Source: Zavarzinia marina
Lineage (GTDB): Bacteria > Pseudomonadota > Alphaproteobacteria > Zavarziniales > Zavarziniaceae
Reading direction: 5' to 3'
Length of the DNA: 64,000 nucleotides
NCBI RefSeq assembly: GCF_021568905.1
Contig: NZ_JAKGSB010000007.1
Coordinates: 1-64,000, forward strand
In this document: positions 16,621-24,355 of the stretch, in pieces
Numbering within the stretch: the stretch's first letter is position 1
How the letters are laid out: each line of letters opens with the position of its first letter
Made by a program: the position numbers and the translations under genes
The notes under the pieces: model-generated
The model's database searches: none
Seen by the model: only the letters and a program-made list of their open reading frames with translations
Told to the model about the DNA's origin: nothing

Positions 16621-19056
16621 TCAGTGCGCCGCCAGCGCCTTCAGTTCGTTGTCGTCCGTCACATAGGCGGACAGGTCGACGCTCTCGCCGACGATCAGGT
16701 CGTCGCGCGCCATGAAGCGGGGTTTCACGAGCCAGACCAGCAGGGGCACCACGATCAGCGCGATGATCATGTTGATGAGCATGACCATGACCAGCAGCAG
16801 CCCCATGTCCGCGAGGAACTTCAGTTCGGACAGGAAGTACCAGGGCAGGATGCCGAGCAGCATGATCGAGGCGGTGAAGAAGATCGCCTTGCCGGTGGTC
16901 GCGACCGACGCCAGGATCGCGCTGTCGTATTGCCTGTGGCCCTGGAATTCCTCGCAGATGCGCGACAGCAGATAGATGCCGTAGTCGATGCCGACGCCGA
17001 TGCCGATCGCGGTGATGGGCAGGCTGTTGACGTCGAGCCCGATGCCCATCTCGACCATTACCGCCGACAGGAAGTAATTGGACAGGTTCACCGGGATCAG
17101 CAGCAGAAGCCCCGCCACGATCGACCTGTAGGCCAGCGCGCAGCAGACGAACATGGCGAGGTTGAGAAGGCCGAGGATGATCCAGTGGTAATGTTCCACG
17201 GCATCGTTGATCGACTGCTGCAGGGCGATGGTGCCGGTCGCGAGACGGACGCGGAAATCCGGATGATCCGCCCCGACGAGATCGACCGCGGCCCTGGCCT
17301 GGGCGATCGCCTGATCGACCGTCGCCTGGGTGTTGTCCTTGTACCAGAGCGAGATCGTGCCGTTCTGCTGCTCGAAATCGGTGACGTGGAGGAAGGCCTT
17401 CGGGCTGGTGCCGAACATCAGCGCCCCGACCGCCGCCCCGACCGAGGCATCGTCGCGTTCCAGCGGCAGCCACTTCGGATTGCCGCCCGCGAACAGGCGG
17501 TTGGCCTCGGGCAGATAGTCGGCGAAGGACAGGGTGGCGACCGGTGGCACCGGCTGCTTTTCGAGGAAATACTCGATCCGGGCCATGGTCTCGATCGTGT
17601 GGGCCTGACGGGCGACACGCTTGGGGTTCACCGGATCCTTGGCCTCGAGCACGATCTCGAGGGTGTTCAGACCGGGGAAATGGTCGTTGATCTTGGCGAC
17701 GGCGACGTTGAATTCGGACGTGTCGTAGAGAAGATTGCTGCCCTCGACCGGGTTGCCGATCTTGATGTGCATGGTCTGATAGAGGCTGAAGGCGGCGACC
17801 AGGACGACCGCGGCCGTGGTGAAGCGCGCCCGGCGGCCGAAGGTCCAGGTCGAGAGGCCGCGCAGCATGTCGCGGATCATGACGTGGACGCCGTGATCGC
17901 CCGCGCGCCCCGTGATCTTCAGAATGTTCCGCGGCACCGGCAGCCAGGACAGCAGCAGGGGCGCCAGGAAGACATTGGCCGGGACCAGCATGAAGGCCCA
18001 GAAGCCGCAGAAGATCGCGAGGCGTTCCATCACCGGGATGGGGGCGACGGCGATGAGGCAGAGGCCGATCGCATCGGTGACGATGCCGAGGGTGCCCGGC
18101 ACCATCATCACGCCGAGCGAGATCTCGGCCGCCTTGCGCCGGTCCTTGACGTGATGCAGGACCTCGCAATAGCGCTCGATGAACTGCACGCAATGGCTGA
18201 ACGAGCGCGCCACGTGAAGCAGCGGCACCACCATGATCAGCGGCTCGATCGGCAGGCCCAGCCAGCCGACGAAGCCGAAGCCCCAGACTGCGGCCACGGC
18301 GCTGGCGGCCAGCGGCACGACGACGCCGATCACATTCCGCATGTAGACCGCGAGCGACAGCACGAGGGCCAGCAGCGTGATGCCGAAGATCCAGAGCATC
18401 TGGTGCTGGTAGTGATAGACCCAGCCGGTCAGGGCCGGCTGGCCCGCCATATAGACTTCGTGATCGGCGTCGCGCTCGCGCTCCACGAGGGCCTGCATGT
18501 ATTGAAAGACTTCGCCGTAATCGAGCAGGCGCTCGATGAAGGTTGCGGTGATGATGGTGGCGGTGCCGTCGTGGGAGATCAGGAAGGCCCGGGCGTTGGG
18601 CGACATTTCCACCCGGCGGCGGAATTCGTCGACATCGGCCCGATCGCGCGGCGGGTGATCGCCCATGATCGGCTGGACGTCGATGCCTTCGGGCGTCGCC
18701 TCGGCATAGCGCGCCTTTTCCGTGGTGATCGAGAGCACCTGGTCGTGATCGACGGCGGGCGCCAGGTCGACGTCCCGCGTCATGTTCCAGACCTTGTTCA
18801 GGGTCTCGATATTGTAGATGTCGCCGTCCTTGCGCTTGATCATCACGGTGACGGTCAGCGGGTTGCCGAAGTTCGGATGGTCCTTGAAGGTCTGGACATA
18901 GGGATGATCGGCCGGCAGCAGGTCGGAGAAGATTGTCCGCAGCTCGACGTTGCGCAGGCCGAGACCGAAGAAGACCGTCAGCGCGATCGCCGCGCCGAGC
19001 GTGACCAGGCGGTTCGCCATGATCCACCGGGCAATTCTGAAGGGGGTATTCTGCAC
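16621..19056 (-). CDS. RND/MMPL family exporter
   Basis: An 811-residue membrane protein with the RND design: one N-terminal helix (LVTLGAAIALTVFFGLGL), a large periplasmic loop (about residues 45-215), a five-helix MMPL block, a second periplasmic loop (about 400-600) and a second helix block containing IGIGVGIDYGIYLLSRICEEF and TGKAIFFTASIMLLGILPWY. GxxxDYG in helix 4 of each half is the proton-relay site; the first half reads less canonical. The family exports lipids, hopanoids or other hydrophobic molecules without needing a TolC-type partner nearby. Adjacent DUF1329/YCF48/DUF1302 genes are its likely functional partners. Confidence 0.87.
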   Translation of the reverse strand: MQNTPFRIARWIMANRLVTLGAAIALTVFFGLGLRNVELRTIFSDLLPADHPYVQTFKDHPNFGNPLTVTVMIKRKDGDIYNIETLNKVWNMTRDVDLAPAVDHDQVLSITTEKARYAEATPEGIDVQPIMGDHPPRDRADVDEFRRRVEMSPNARAFLISHDGTATIITATFIERLLDYGEVFQYMQALVERERDADHEVYMAGQPALTGWVYHYQHQMLWIFGITLLALVLSLAVYMRNVIGVVVPLAASAVAAVWGFGFVGWLGLPIEPLIMVVPLLHVARSFSHCVQFIERYCEVLHHVKDRRKAAEISLGVMMVPGTLGIVTDAIGLCLIAVAPIPVMERLAIFCGFWAFMLVPANVFLAPLLLSWLPVPRNILKITGRAGDHGVHVMIRDMLRGLSTWTFGRRARFTTAAVVLVAAFSLYQTMHIKIGNPVEGSNLLYDTSEFNVAVAKINDHFPGLNTLEIVLEAKDPVNPKRVARQAHTIETMARIEYFLEKQPVPPVATLSFADYLPEANRLFAGGNPKWLPLERDDASVGAAVGALMFGTSPKAFLHVTDFEQQNGTISLWYKDNTQATVDQAIAQARAAVDLVGADHPDFRVRLATGTIALQQSINDAVEHYHWIILGLLNLAMFVCCALAYRSIVAGLLLLIPVNLSNYFLSAVMVEMGIGLDVNSLPITAIGIGVGIDYGIYLLSRICEEFQGHRQYDSAILASVATTGKAIFFTASIMLLGILPWYFLSELKFLADMGLLLVMVMLINMIIALIVVPLLVWLVKPRFMARDDLIVGESVDLSAYVTDDNELKALAAH

Positions 19057-19115
19057 GTCTCGAAGCCTCTACTGACGGGACGGTTGGGGGGCGCGGGCGG
19101 CTGTCATGGCGGATG

Positions 19116-19535
19116 TCACGGCTGTCGCCCGGCCAGGCCGATGCGCAGGCACGCCACCGCATCGGCCACCAGGGCGACCGCGAGGATCGGGGCCGCGCCG
19201 CGGACAAGGCCGATGGCGATCAGGACGACGGCGACGGCTTTGGCCGCGAGCGTCAGGCGGACCGCGACCGCCCCCCGGGCGCGCAGCCGCAGGACGGCTG
19301 CCCAGACGGCGAAGAACCCCATCAGATTGACCAGCAGCCAGCCGGTGGCGCCGAGGTCGGGCACCACCGCGTCATGGCCGATCCGGCCGTTCAGCCAGAA
19401 CCACAGCGCCAGATAGCGCTCGGCCAGGAAGGGCACGGCGAAGGGCGCCAGGATCACCAGATCGGCCATCGCCACCTGGCGCAGCACGCCCCCGGCGCTT
19501 TCCGCCGGCATCGTGACGGGTTCCGTCGTCACCAT
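19116..19535 (-). CDS. Small four-helix membrane protein, unknown
   Basis: A 139-residue protein with hydrophobic segments near residues 22-45, 64-84, 93-110 and 114-132 and a basic C-terminus. The middle contains FLAERYLALWFWLNGRIGHD and GATGWLLVNLMGFFAVWAAVLRL. I do not recognise a family. It lies 3 bases behind the SnoaL-like gene and 59 bases before the RND exporter, so it belongs to that operon. Confidence 0.6.
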   Translation of the reverse strand: MVTTEPVTMPAESAGGVLRQVAMADLVILAPFAVPFLAERYLALWFWLNGRIGHDAVVPDLGATGWLLVNLMGFFAVWAAVLRLRARGAVAVRLTLAAKAVAVVLIAIGLVRGAAPILAVALVADAVACLRIGLAGRQP

Positions 19536-19538
19536 CGT

Positions 19539-19949
19539 TCAGCTGGCCTTGGCCATGCCGAAGGCGGCGACGGCGACCGCCGTGTTCATGAAATCGCGGA
19601 AACGTAGCCATTTGCCGTCCGCCACCGTGATGACATGGACGAAGTCGCTGTCGATGGTGCCGCCGGTGACGCGCGCGGTCAGGTTCAGATGGCCGGTGAC
19701 CACCACCTTGTCGCCTTCGCAGATGAAGTCCTCGGCGTCGAACTGATGGATGTCGACCGAGGCCAGCACCGTCTCGAAGAAGCGCCGCGCCTCGTCGAGC
19801 CCGGCATAGAAACCGGCATAGGGAATGATGCCGGGGCCGTAGAATTCGATCCGCACTTCGTCGTGCAGCAGGGTCAGGATCTGGTCCACGTCGCCGCGCC
19901 CGAAGGCTTCGAACAGGGCCTTGGTGACGTCGATCGGTTGCATGGTCAT
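19539..19949 (-). CDS. SnoaL-like / nuclear transport factor 2 family protein
   Basis: A 136-residue alpha+beta barrel protein. ALFEAFGRGDVDQILTLLHDEVRIEFYGP is the typical helix-strand opening of SnoaL-like proteins, with an acidic pocket residue run (FDAEDFICEGDKVVVTGHLNLTAR) and a C-terminal strand DGKWLRFRDFMNTA. The superfamily contains ketosteroid isomerases, limonene-epoxide hydrolases and polyketide cyclases. Start at 19949 is fixed by AGGAGG just upstream; a longer frame to 19991 lacks one. Position in an oxidation cluster suggests an isomerase or hydrolase on the P450 pathway intermediate, but this is inference. Confidence 0.82.
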   Translation of the reverse strand: MTMQPIDVTKALFEAFGRGDVDQILTLLHDEVRIEFYGPGIIPYAGFYAGLDEARRFFETVLASVDIHQFDAEDFICEGDKVVVTGHLNLTARVTGGTIDSDFVHVITVADGKWLRFRDFMNTAVAVAAFGMAKAS

Positions 19950-19996
19950 GGTTTCCTCCTGTGTCTTGATGCTGTGGCGGCCTTGGGCCATCCGGT

Positions 19997-20866
19997 TCAG
20001 GGTTTCGGCGCCCCGGCTTCGAGCAGCCAGTCGGCGGTGCGCGGGTTGAGGTCGGCATAGGCCGGCTGGGACCGGTCGCGCCGGGCCGCGACAGAGGCGG
20101 CAACGTCACCGGTTACGAACATGCCGGCGTTCCAGGCGGCGCTGAGGCCGAGGCCGGCGCCGACGCCGTGATCGCGGGCGAACAGAAGGCCCGCCTTGAT
20201 GCCCGCGACCGCCAGCGGCGACTTGGCCGCCAGCCGCCCGGCCAGCGCCAGCGCCGCCTGGCGCAGCGCCGCCGCATCGGGCGCGATTTCGGTGACGAAG
20301 CCGTGGCGCAGCGCCTCTTTCGCCGGCATCGGGCGCCCGGTCAGCGCCAGTTCGGCGGCGAGCCCGGGCGGGATCAGCAGGGGCAGGCGCTGCAAGGTGC
20401 CCATGTCCGGGGCCAGCCCCATCTCGACCTCCGCTGCCTGGAAATAGCCGTCGTCCGCGCACAGGCGCAGGGTCGCGGCACAGACGAGATCCAGGCCGGC
20501 GCCGATGCAGCCGCCCTGGATGGCGGCGATCACCGGAAAGCGCACCTGTTCGAGCGTCGCGACGGCCTGCTGCAGATCGAGGACGACGTGGCGCAGGCTC
20601 TCGCTGAAACGCCCGGCGTCCATGCCGGGGGGACATTCGCTGCAGCGGAAGAAATCGAAGGCCATGCCGGCGCTGAAATGCGGCCCCTCGGCTTCGACGA
20701 CCGCGGCCCGGACCGTGCCCGCCTCATCGAGATCGCGGAGCGCGCGCCCGAAGTCGCGCCAGAAGCGCCACGGCAGGCTGTTCCGCCGGTCCGGCCGGTT
20801 CAGGGTCAGCACGGCCACTCCCGGCATCGCCATGGTCACGCGAAAGCCGCTGTCGCGATCCGTCAT
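19997..20866 (-). CDS. Enoyl-CoA hydratase/isomerase family, dienoyl-CoA isomerase-like
   Basis: A 289-residue crotonase. The oxyanion-hole segments HFSAGMAF and IQGGCIGAG are present. The segment AAEVEMGLAPDMGTLQRLP closely matches the delta(3,5)-delta(2,4)-dienoyl-CoA isomerase (ECH1) active site, keeping both the Glu (of AEVE) and the Asp (of APDMG) that shift protons in that enzyme, and GLDLVCAATLRLCADDGYFQ also follows ECH1. I therefore favour a dienoyl-CoA isomerase over a plain hydratase. It starts two bases after the aldehyde dehydrogenase stop, i.e. translationally coupled. Confidence 0.85.
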   Translation of the reverse strand: MTDRDSGFRVTMAMPGVAVLTLNRPDRRNSLPWRFWRDFGRALRDLDEAGTVRAAVVEAEGPHFSAGMAFDFFRCSECPPGMDAGRFSESLRHVVLDLQQAVATLEQVRFPVIAAIQGGCIGAGLDLVCAATLRLCADDGYFQAAEVEMGLAPDMGTLQRLPLLIPPGLAAELALTGRPMPAKEALRHGFVTEIAPDAAALRQAALALAGRLAAKSPLAVAGIKAGLLFARDHGVGAGLGLSAAWNAGMFVTGDVAASVAARRDRSQPAYADLNPRTADWLLEAGAPKP

Positions 20867-20868
20867 GG

Positions 20869-22320
20869 TCACTTCCTGATCAGGAGGTCGAGCAGGCGCT
20901 GGCGGCCCGGCCCGAAGGGCGGACGCACCAGGGCGCTCGAATCGATGAAGGTCTGGCGATAGATCGCGCGCGGCGTCGAAAAGCGGCGAAAGCCGTCGGC
21001 GCCGTGATAGGCGCCCATGCCGCTGGGCCCGGTCCCGCCGAAGGGCAGGCTTTCGATCGTGTAGTGCATGATGACGTCGTTGATCACCACGCCGCCCGAC
21101 GTCGTCTCGCGCGACAGGCGCCGCGTCTCGGCCCGGTCGGTGCCGAAGTAATAGAGCGCCAGGGGGCGCGGCCGGGCGTTGACCGCCGCGACCGCCGCAT
21201 CGAAATCGGTGCAGGACTTCAGCACGATCAGCGGGCCGAAGATCTCTTCCTGCATGATGCGCGCATCGTCCGGCGGATCGACCACGACGGTGATCGGCAT
21301 GCGCCGGCCCGCCGGCTGGGGCCTGTGTCCCGGCGCCCTCAGGATGGCGGCGCCCCGCTCCTCCGCGTCGCTCAATTGCCCGGCGAGGCGCGTGTAGTGG
21401 GCGGTGTTGATGACGGCCGAGACATCGGGGCTGTCGGTGCCGCCGGGCGCCATGCGCCCGATTTCCGCGACGAGGGCGTCGGCGAGCCCCTGACGCGCGG
21501 CCGCCGGCACCAGGATGTAATCGGGGGCGAGGCAGACCTGACCCATGTTCAGCATCTTGCCGCCGATGATGCGGCGCGCCGCCATGGCGAGATCCGCGCC
21601 ACGGCCGATGACCACGGGCGATTTCCCGCCCAGTTCCAGCGTCACGGGCACCAGATTGTCGGCGGCGGCGCGCATGATCAGCTTCGCCACCTCGCCGCCC
21701 CCGGTGTAGATCAGGTGATCGAACGGCAGCTTGCTGAAAGCCTCGCTCACGGCGCGGCCGCCGGTCGCCACCCCGATCTCGTCGGCATCGAAGCGTTCGG
21801 CGAACAGGTCGGACAGCAGCGAGGCCGTATGAGGCGTATGTTCCGACGGCTTCAGCATCGCGCGATTGCCGGCCGCCAGGATGCCGGCCAAAGGCGCCAC
21901 CAGCAGATTGACCGGGAAGTTCCACGGCCCCATCACCCCGACCACGCCCACCGGCTGATGAAGGACCCGCGCGCTGGCGCCCAGAAGCGACAGATGCAGG
22001 GGCAGTGGCCGGCGCTCGGGCCGCATCCAGGCCCTGGTCCGGCCGCGCGCGTGCTTCAGCGCCTCGATCGTGGTGAAGATCTCGGCGATCATGGTCTGAT
22101 GCCAGGACCGGTGGCCGTAGTCGGCGGCCACCGCCTCGGCGATCCGCGCGCGATTGTCGACGAGGAGAGCGATGCAGCGGTTCAGGCGATCGATGCGGCG
22201 CGCCGCCGTCGGATAGGGTTCGCCGGCGGCGCCCGACCGTAACCGGTCGAGACACAGGCGCAATTCATCCTCGGGGCCGGCGCCGGGCAAAGCGCCGCCT
22301 TCGACCTGCTTCGTTCTCAT
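20869..22320 (-). CDS. Aldehyde dehydrogenase (coniferyl/fatty aldehyde type)
   Basis: A 483-residue NAD(P)-dependent ALDH of the class-3/coniferyl aldehyde dehydrogenase group. Landmarks: VGVVGVMGPWNFPVNLLVAPL (cofactor site), KPSEHTP, the TGGGEVAKLIM loop, general-base Glu in LELGGKSP, catalytic Cys in MGQVCLAPDYIL, and EEIFGPLIVLK. It would oxidise an aldehyde formed after P450 hydroxylation and alcohol oxidation to the acid used by the CoA ligase. Start ATG at 22320 has GAGGACACCTG upstream. It is coupled to the dienoyl-CoA isomerase-like gene. Confidence 0.87.
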   Translation of the reverse strand: MRTKQVEGGALPGAGPEDELRLCLDRLRSGAAGEPYPTAARRIDRLNRCIALLVDNRARIAEAVAADYGHRSWHQTMIAEIFTTIEALKHARGRTRAWMRPERRPLPLHLSLLGASARVLHQPVGVVGVMGPWNFPVNLLVAPLAGILAAGNRAMLKPSEHTPHTASLLSDLFAERFDADEIGVATGGRAVSEAFSKLPFDHLIYTGGGEVAKLIMRAAADNLVPVTLELGGKSPVVIGRGADLAMAARRIIGGKMLNMGQVCLAPDYILVPAAARQGLADALVAEIGRMAPGGTDSPDVSAVINTAHYTRLAGQLSDAEERGAAILRAPGHRPQPAGRRMPITVVVDPPDDARIMQEEIFGPLIVLKSCTDFDAAVAAVNARPRPLALYYFGTDRAETRRLSRETTSGGVVINDVIMHYTIESLPFGGTGPSGMGAYHGADGFRRFSTPRAIYRQTFIDSSALVRPPFGPGRQRLLDLLIRK

Positions 22321-22389
22321 CAGGTGTCCTCGAAACTCTCGGATTTTCGTGCTGTCGGGCGCCGAGCGCTCGCCACCCGGCACAAAGGG

Positions 22390-22440
22390 CTAGGCCCCGG
22401 TCCCCTCGGGTCTTCGACCCGTCATCGTCGCTCTGGACAT
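22390..22440 (-). CDS. Possible 16-residue leader ORF upstream of the ALDH gene
   Basis: A short frame reading MSRATMTGRRPEGTGA and a TAG stop has an unusually strong Shine-Dalgarno region, AAAGGAGG followed by Gs, before its ATG. It lies in the 233-base gap between the ferredoxin and ALDH genes and contains a CGGGTC-TTC-GACCCG hairpin (22407-22421). It may be a leader peptide or simply chance; no similarity is recognised. Confidence 0.3.
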   Translation of the reverse strand: MSRATMTGRRPEGTGA

Positions 22441-22553
22441 ATGCCCCCCCTCCTTTATGGCCAATTTTTTGGCTCGTTCTAATTCTGCACTTTAGAAACT
22501 ATTTACGTCAAACATCTTTGGTATCTGCGATCGATTAATCCGCCCACTCTGGT

Positions 22554-22877
22554 TCATTCCTGGGGCACCCGGACCGTGAGATGGTTCAATGCCGGATCCA
22601 GGGTGATCTGGCAGGCGAGACGGGTTCCGGGCGGGTTGTCGTCGAAGAAGGACAGGAGATCGACCTCGAGTCCCTCGGCCTCGCCGACCAGGGCCCGGAA
22701 GGCGGCGTCCTCGACCACCACGCGGCAGGTGCCGCAGGAACCGGCCCCGCCGCATTCCCCCAGGATGCCGCGCACGTCGCAGGCCCGACCGATTTCCATC
22801 AGCGTCTGGCCGCAGGGCGCGTCGAGGGTGCGATGCACCCCGTCCATCTGGATGAAGGTGACGGTGATTGACGACAT
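22554..22877 (-). CDS. [2Fe-2S] ferredoxin (P450 redox partner type)
   Basis: A 107-residue adrenodoxin/putidaredoxin-like ferredoxin. The cluster ligands follow C-x5-C-x2-C (CGGAGSCGTC) and a fourth Cys in RLACQITLD; the opening is ITVTFIQMDGVHRTLDAP with TLMEIGRACDVRGI. Such ferredoxins deliver electrons to class-I bacterial P450s. It lies 88 bases behind the P450 gene on the same strand, so pairing is likely. No ferredoxin reductase is present in the window. Confidence 0.92.
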   Translation of the reverse strand: MSSITVTFIQMDGVHRTLDAPCGQTLMEIGRACDVRGILGECGGAGSCGTCRVVVEDAAFRALVGEAEGLEVDLLSFFDDNPPGTRLACQITLDPALNHLTVRVPQE

Positions 22878-22965
22878 TCCGATTGCTCCGAGGCCGCCGG
22901 CCGAAGCCGGCCGGCGGGAAGAGAGAGATCCGCCCCGACCCTGACGGCCGGGGCCTGGATGGGGA

Positions 22966-24225
22966 TCAGCGCGCCTTCGGCACGAATTGGAGCGAATTAT
23001 GCTCCGGCCCATGGTTCAGCAGGCTGACGCCCTGCCAGCGGATGGGCGCGGCGCGGCGCACGGCCGCATAGCGGTCCAGCAGCTCCAGCACCGTCATCTC
23101 CGCCTCCAGGCGGGCCAGGGGCGCGCCCAGGCAGCGGTGGATGCCGTGGCCGAAGCTCATCTGGCGGTTGCCGTTCGGACGGTCCATCTTGAACGCATAG
23201 GGGTCGGGAAAGACGTCGGGATCGTAATTGGCGGCGCCGAAGAAACAGGCGACCCAATCGCCGCGCTTGATCCGGGCATGGCCGATCTCGACGTCGCGCG
23301 TCGCCACCCGGAACAGGCGTTGCGGCGGCCCGTGATAGCGCAGCGTCTCCTCATAGACCGCATTGAAGCGCGACCGGTCCTCCTGCAACGCTTCCCAGAC
23401 GCCGGGTTCGTCGGCCAGCACCGCGAACATGTTGCCGAGAAGGAAACTGGTGGTTTCGGCCCCGGCCACGGTCGCGGTCACGCAGAAGCGGATGATCTCT
23501 TCCTCCGTCAGGCGTTCGCCGTCGACTTCCGTCTCGATGAAGGCGTTCAGCAGGTCGCCGGGCGAGGCCTCGCCCCGCGCCCGTGCCGCCATCTGCTCCC
23601 GCACATGCGTCGTATAGAATTCCGAAACTTCCAGATTGCACGCCTGGCGCTCCTCGGCCGACAGATCGGCGGACAGCATGAAGGCGGTGGCCCAGCGCCG
23701 GATGTCGCGGTCGCGTTCCTGCGGCACCCCCATCACCAGCGCGATCACCCGCGCCGGCAGCAGGGCGCAATAATCCGCCATCACGTCGACCGCGCCGCCG
23801 GGCGCCGCCTGGTCGAAGAAGGTTTCCATGGTATCGCGCGCCAATTCGCGCACCGCCGGGCCCAGGGACTGGATCGCCGCCGGCGAAAACGCCTTGGAGG
23901 CGATCTTCCGCAACCGGGTGTGTTCCGGCCGGTCGTGATTGACCAGCATCAGGGTCGGCGCGGTCGATTGTTCCTGCAGGCCGTCGCGGGACGAGAACGT
24001 GTCGTGATCGAAGGCGACGCGCGAAACGTCGGCATGGGACAGCACCACCCAGGACGGCTCCGGCAGGTCGACGCCCGGAACCGTGCCGGGCGGATAGTCG
24101 CGATAGCCATAGAGCGGCGCCGCCGCCCGCAGTTCGTCGTAATAGGGAAAGGGATTGCGCACCACTTCCGGGCTGTTCAGCATCTCGACCGTGAAGGCCT
24201 TCGCGGCGGGTTTACCCATTGTCAT
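22966..24225 (-). CDS. Cytochrome P450
   Basis: A 419-residue soluble bacterial P450. The haem-binding loop is FGHGIHRCLGAPLAR (Cys is the proximal ligand), the I-helix has AGAETT (oxygen-activating acid/Thr), the K-helix has EETLR, and the N-terminal half has DRPEHTRLRKI (C-helix His/Arg for haem propionate). It hydroxylates an unactivated C-H bond using the neighbouring ferredoxin. CYP family cannot be assigned by eye. ATG 24225 (MTMGKP) is taken; a GTG nine bases upstream is possible. It is divergent from the acyl-CoA ligase gene. Confidence 0.93.
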   Translation of the reverse strand: MTMGKPAAKAFTVEMLNSPEVVRNPFPYYDELRAAAPLYGYRDYPPGTVPGVDLPEPSWVVLSHADVSRVAFDHDTFSSRDGLQEQSTAPTLMLVNHDRPEHTRLRKIASKAFSPAAIQSLGPAVRELARDTMETFFDQAAPGGAVDVMADYCALLPARVIALVMGVPQERDRDIRRWATAFMLSADLSAEERQACNLEVSEFYTTHVREQMAARARGEASPGDLLNAFIETEVDGERLTEEEIIRFCVTATVAGAETTSFLLGNMFAVLADEPGVWEALQEDRSRFNAVYEETLRYHGPPQRLFRVATRDVEIGHARIKRGDWVACFFGAANYDPDVFPDPYAFKMDRPNGNRQMSFGHGIHRCLGAPLARLEAEMTVLELLDRYAAVRRAAPIRWQGVSLLNHGPEHNSLQFVPKAR

Positions 24226-24250
24226 GTTATTCACTTTCTTATCGACATTG

Positions 24251-24263
24251 TTTCCTCCGGAAA
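24251..24263. promoter_or_regulatory. Small dyad between P450 and CoA ligase genes
   Basis: TTTCC-TCC-GGAAA forms a 5-bp dyad in the A/T-richer part of the 130-base divergent intergenic region, which must contain promoters for both genes. ATCGACATTG and CAATCGACAA flank it loosely. It could be an operator, for example of the MarR-like protein downstream; there is no direct support. Confidence 0.3.
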
Positions 24264-24355
24264 TAATATGGCGAGGGCGAGACGATGCGTCAATCGACAA
24301 TCTGATCGACGGCGCCCGCCCGCCCAATCCGCAACGACACGAGGAACGACAGGCA

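Noticed and set aside
16624-19416. 930-codon plus-strand frame
   Set aside because: Antisense to the RND exporter and the small membrane protein; no recognisable motif.
24155-24355. N-terminal extension of the CoA ligase frame into the P450 gene
   Set aside because: It would overlap the start of P450 and has no similarity; a Shine-Dalgarno site supports the ATG at 24356.
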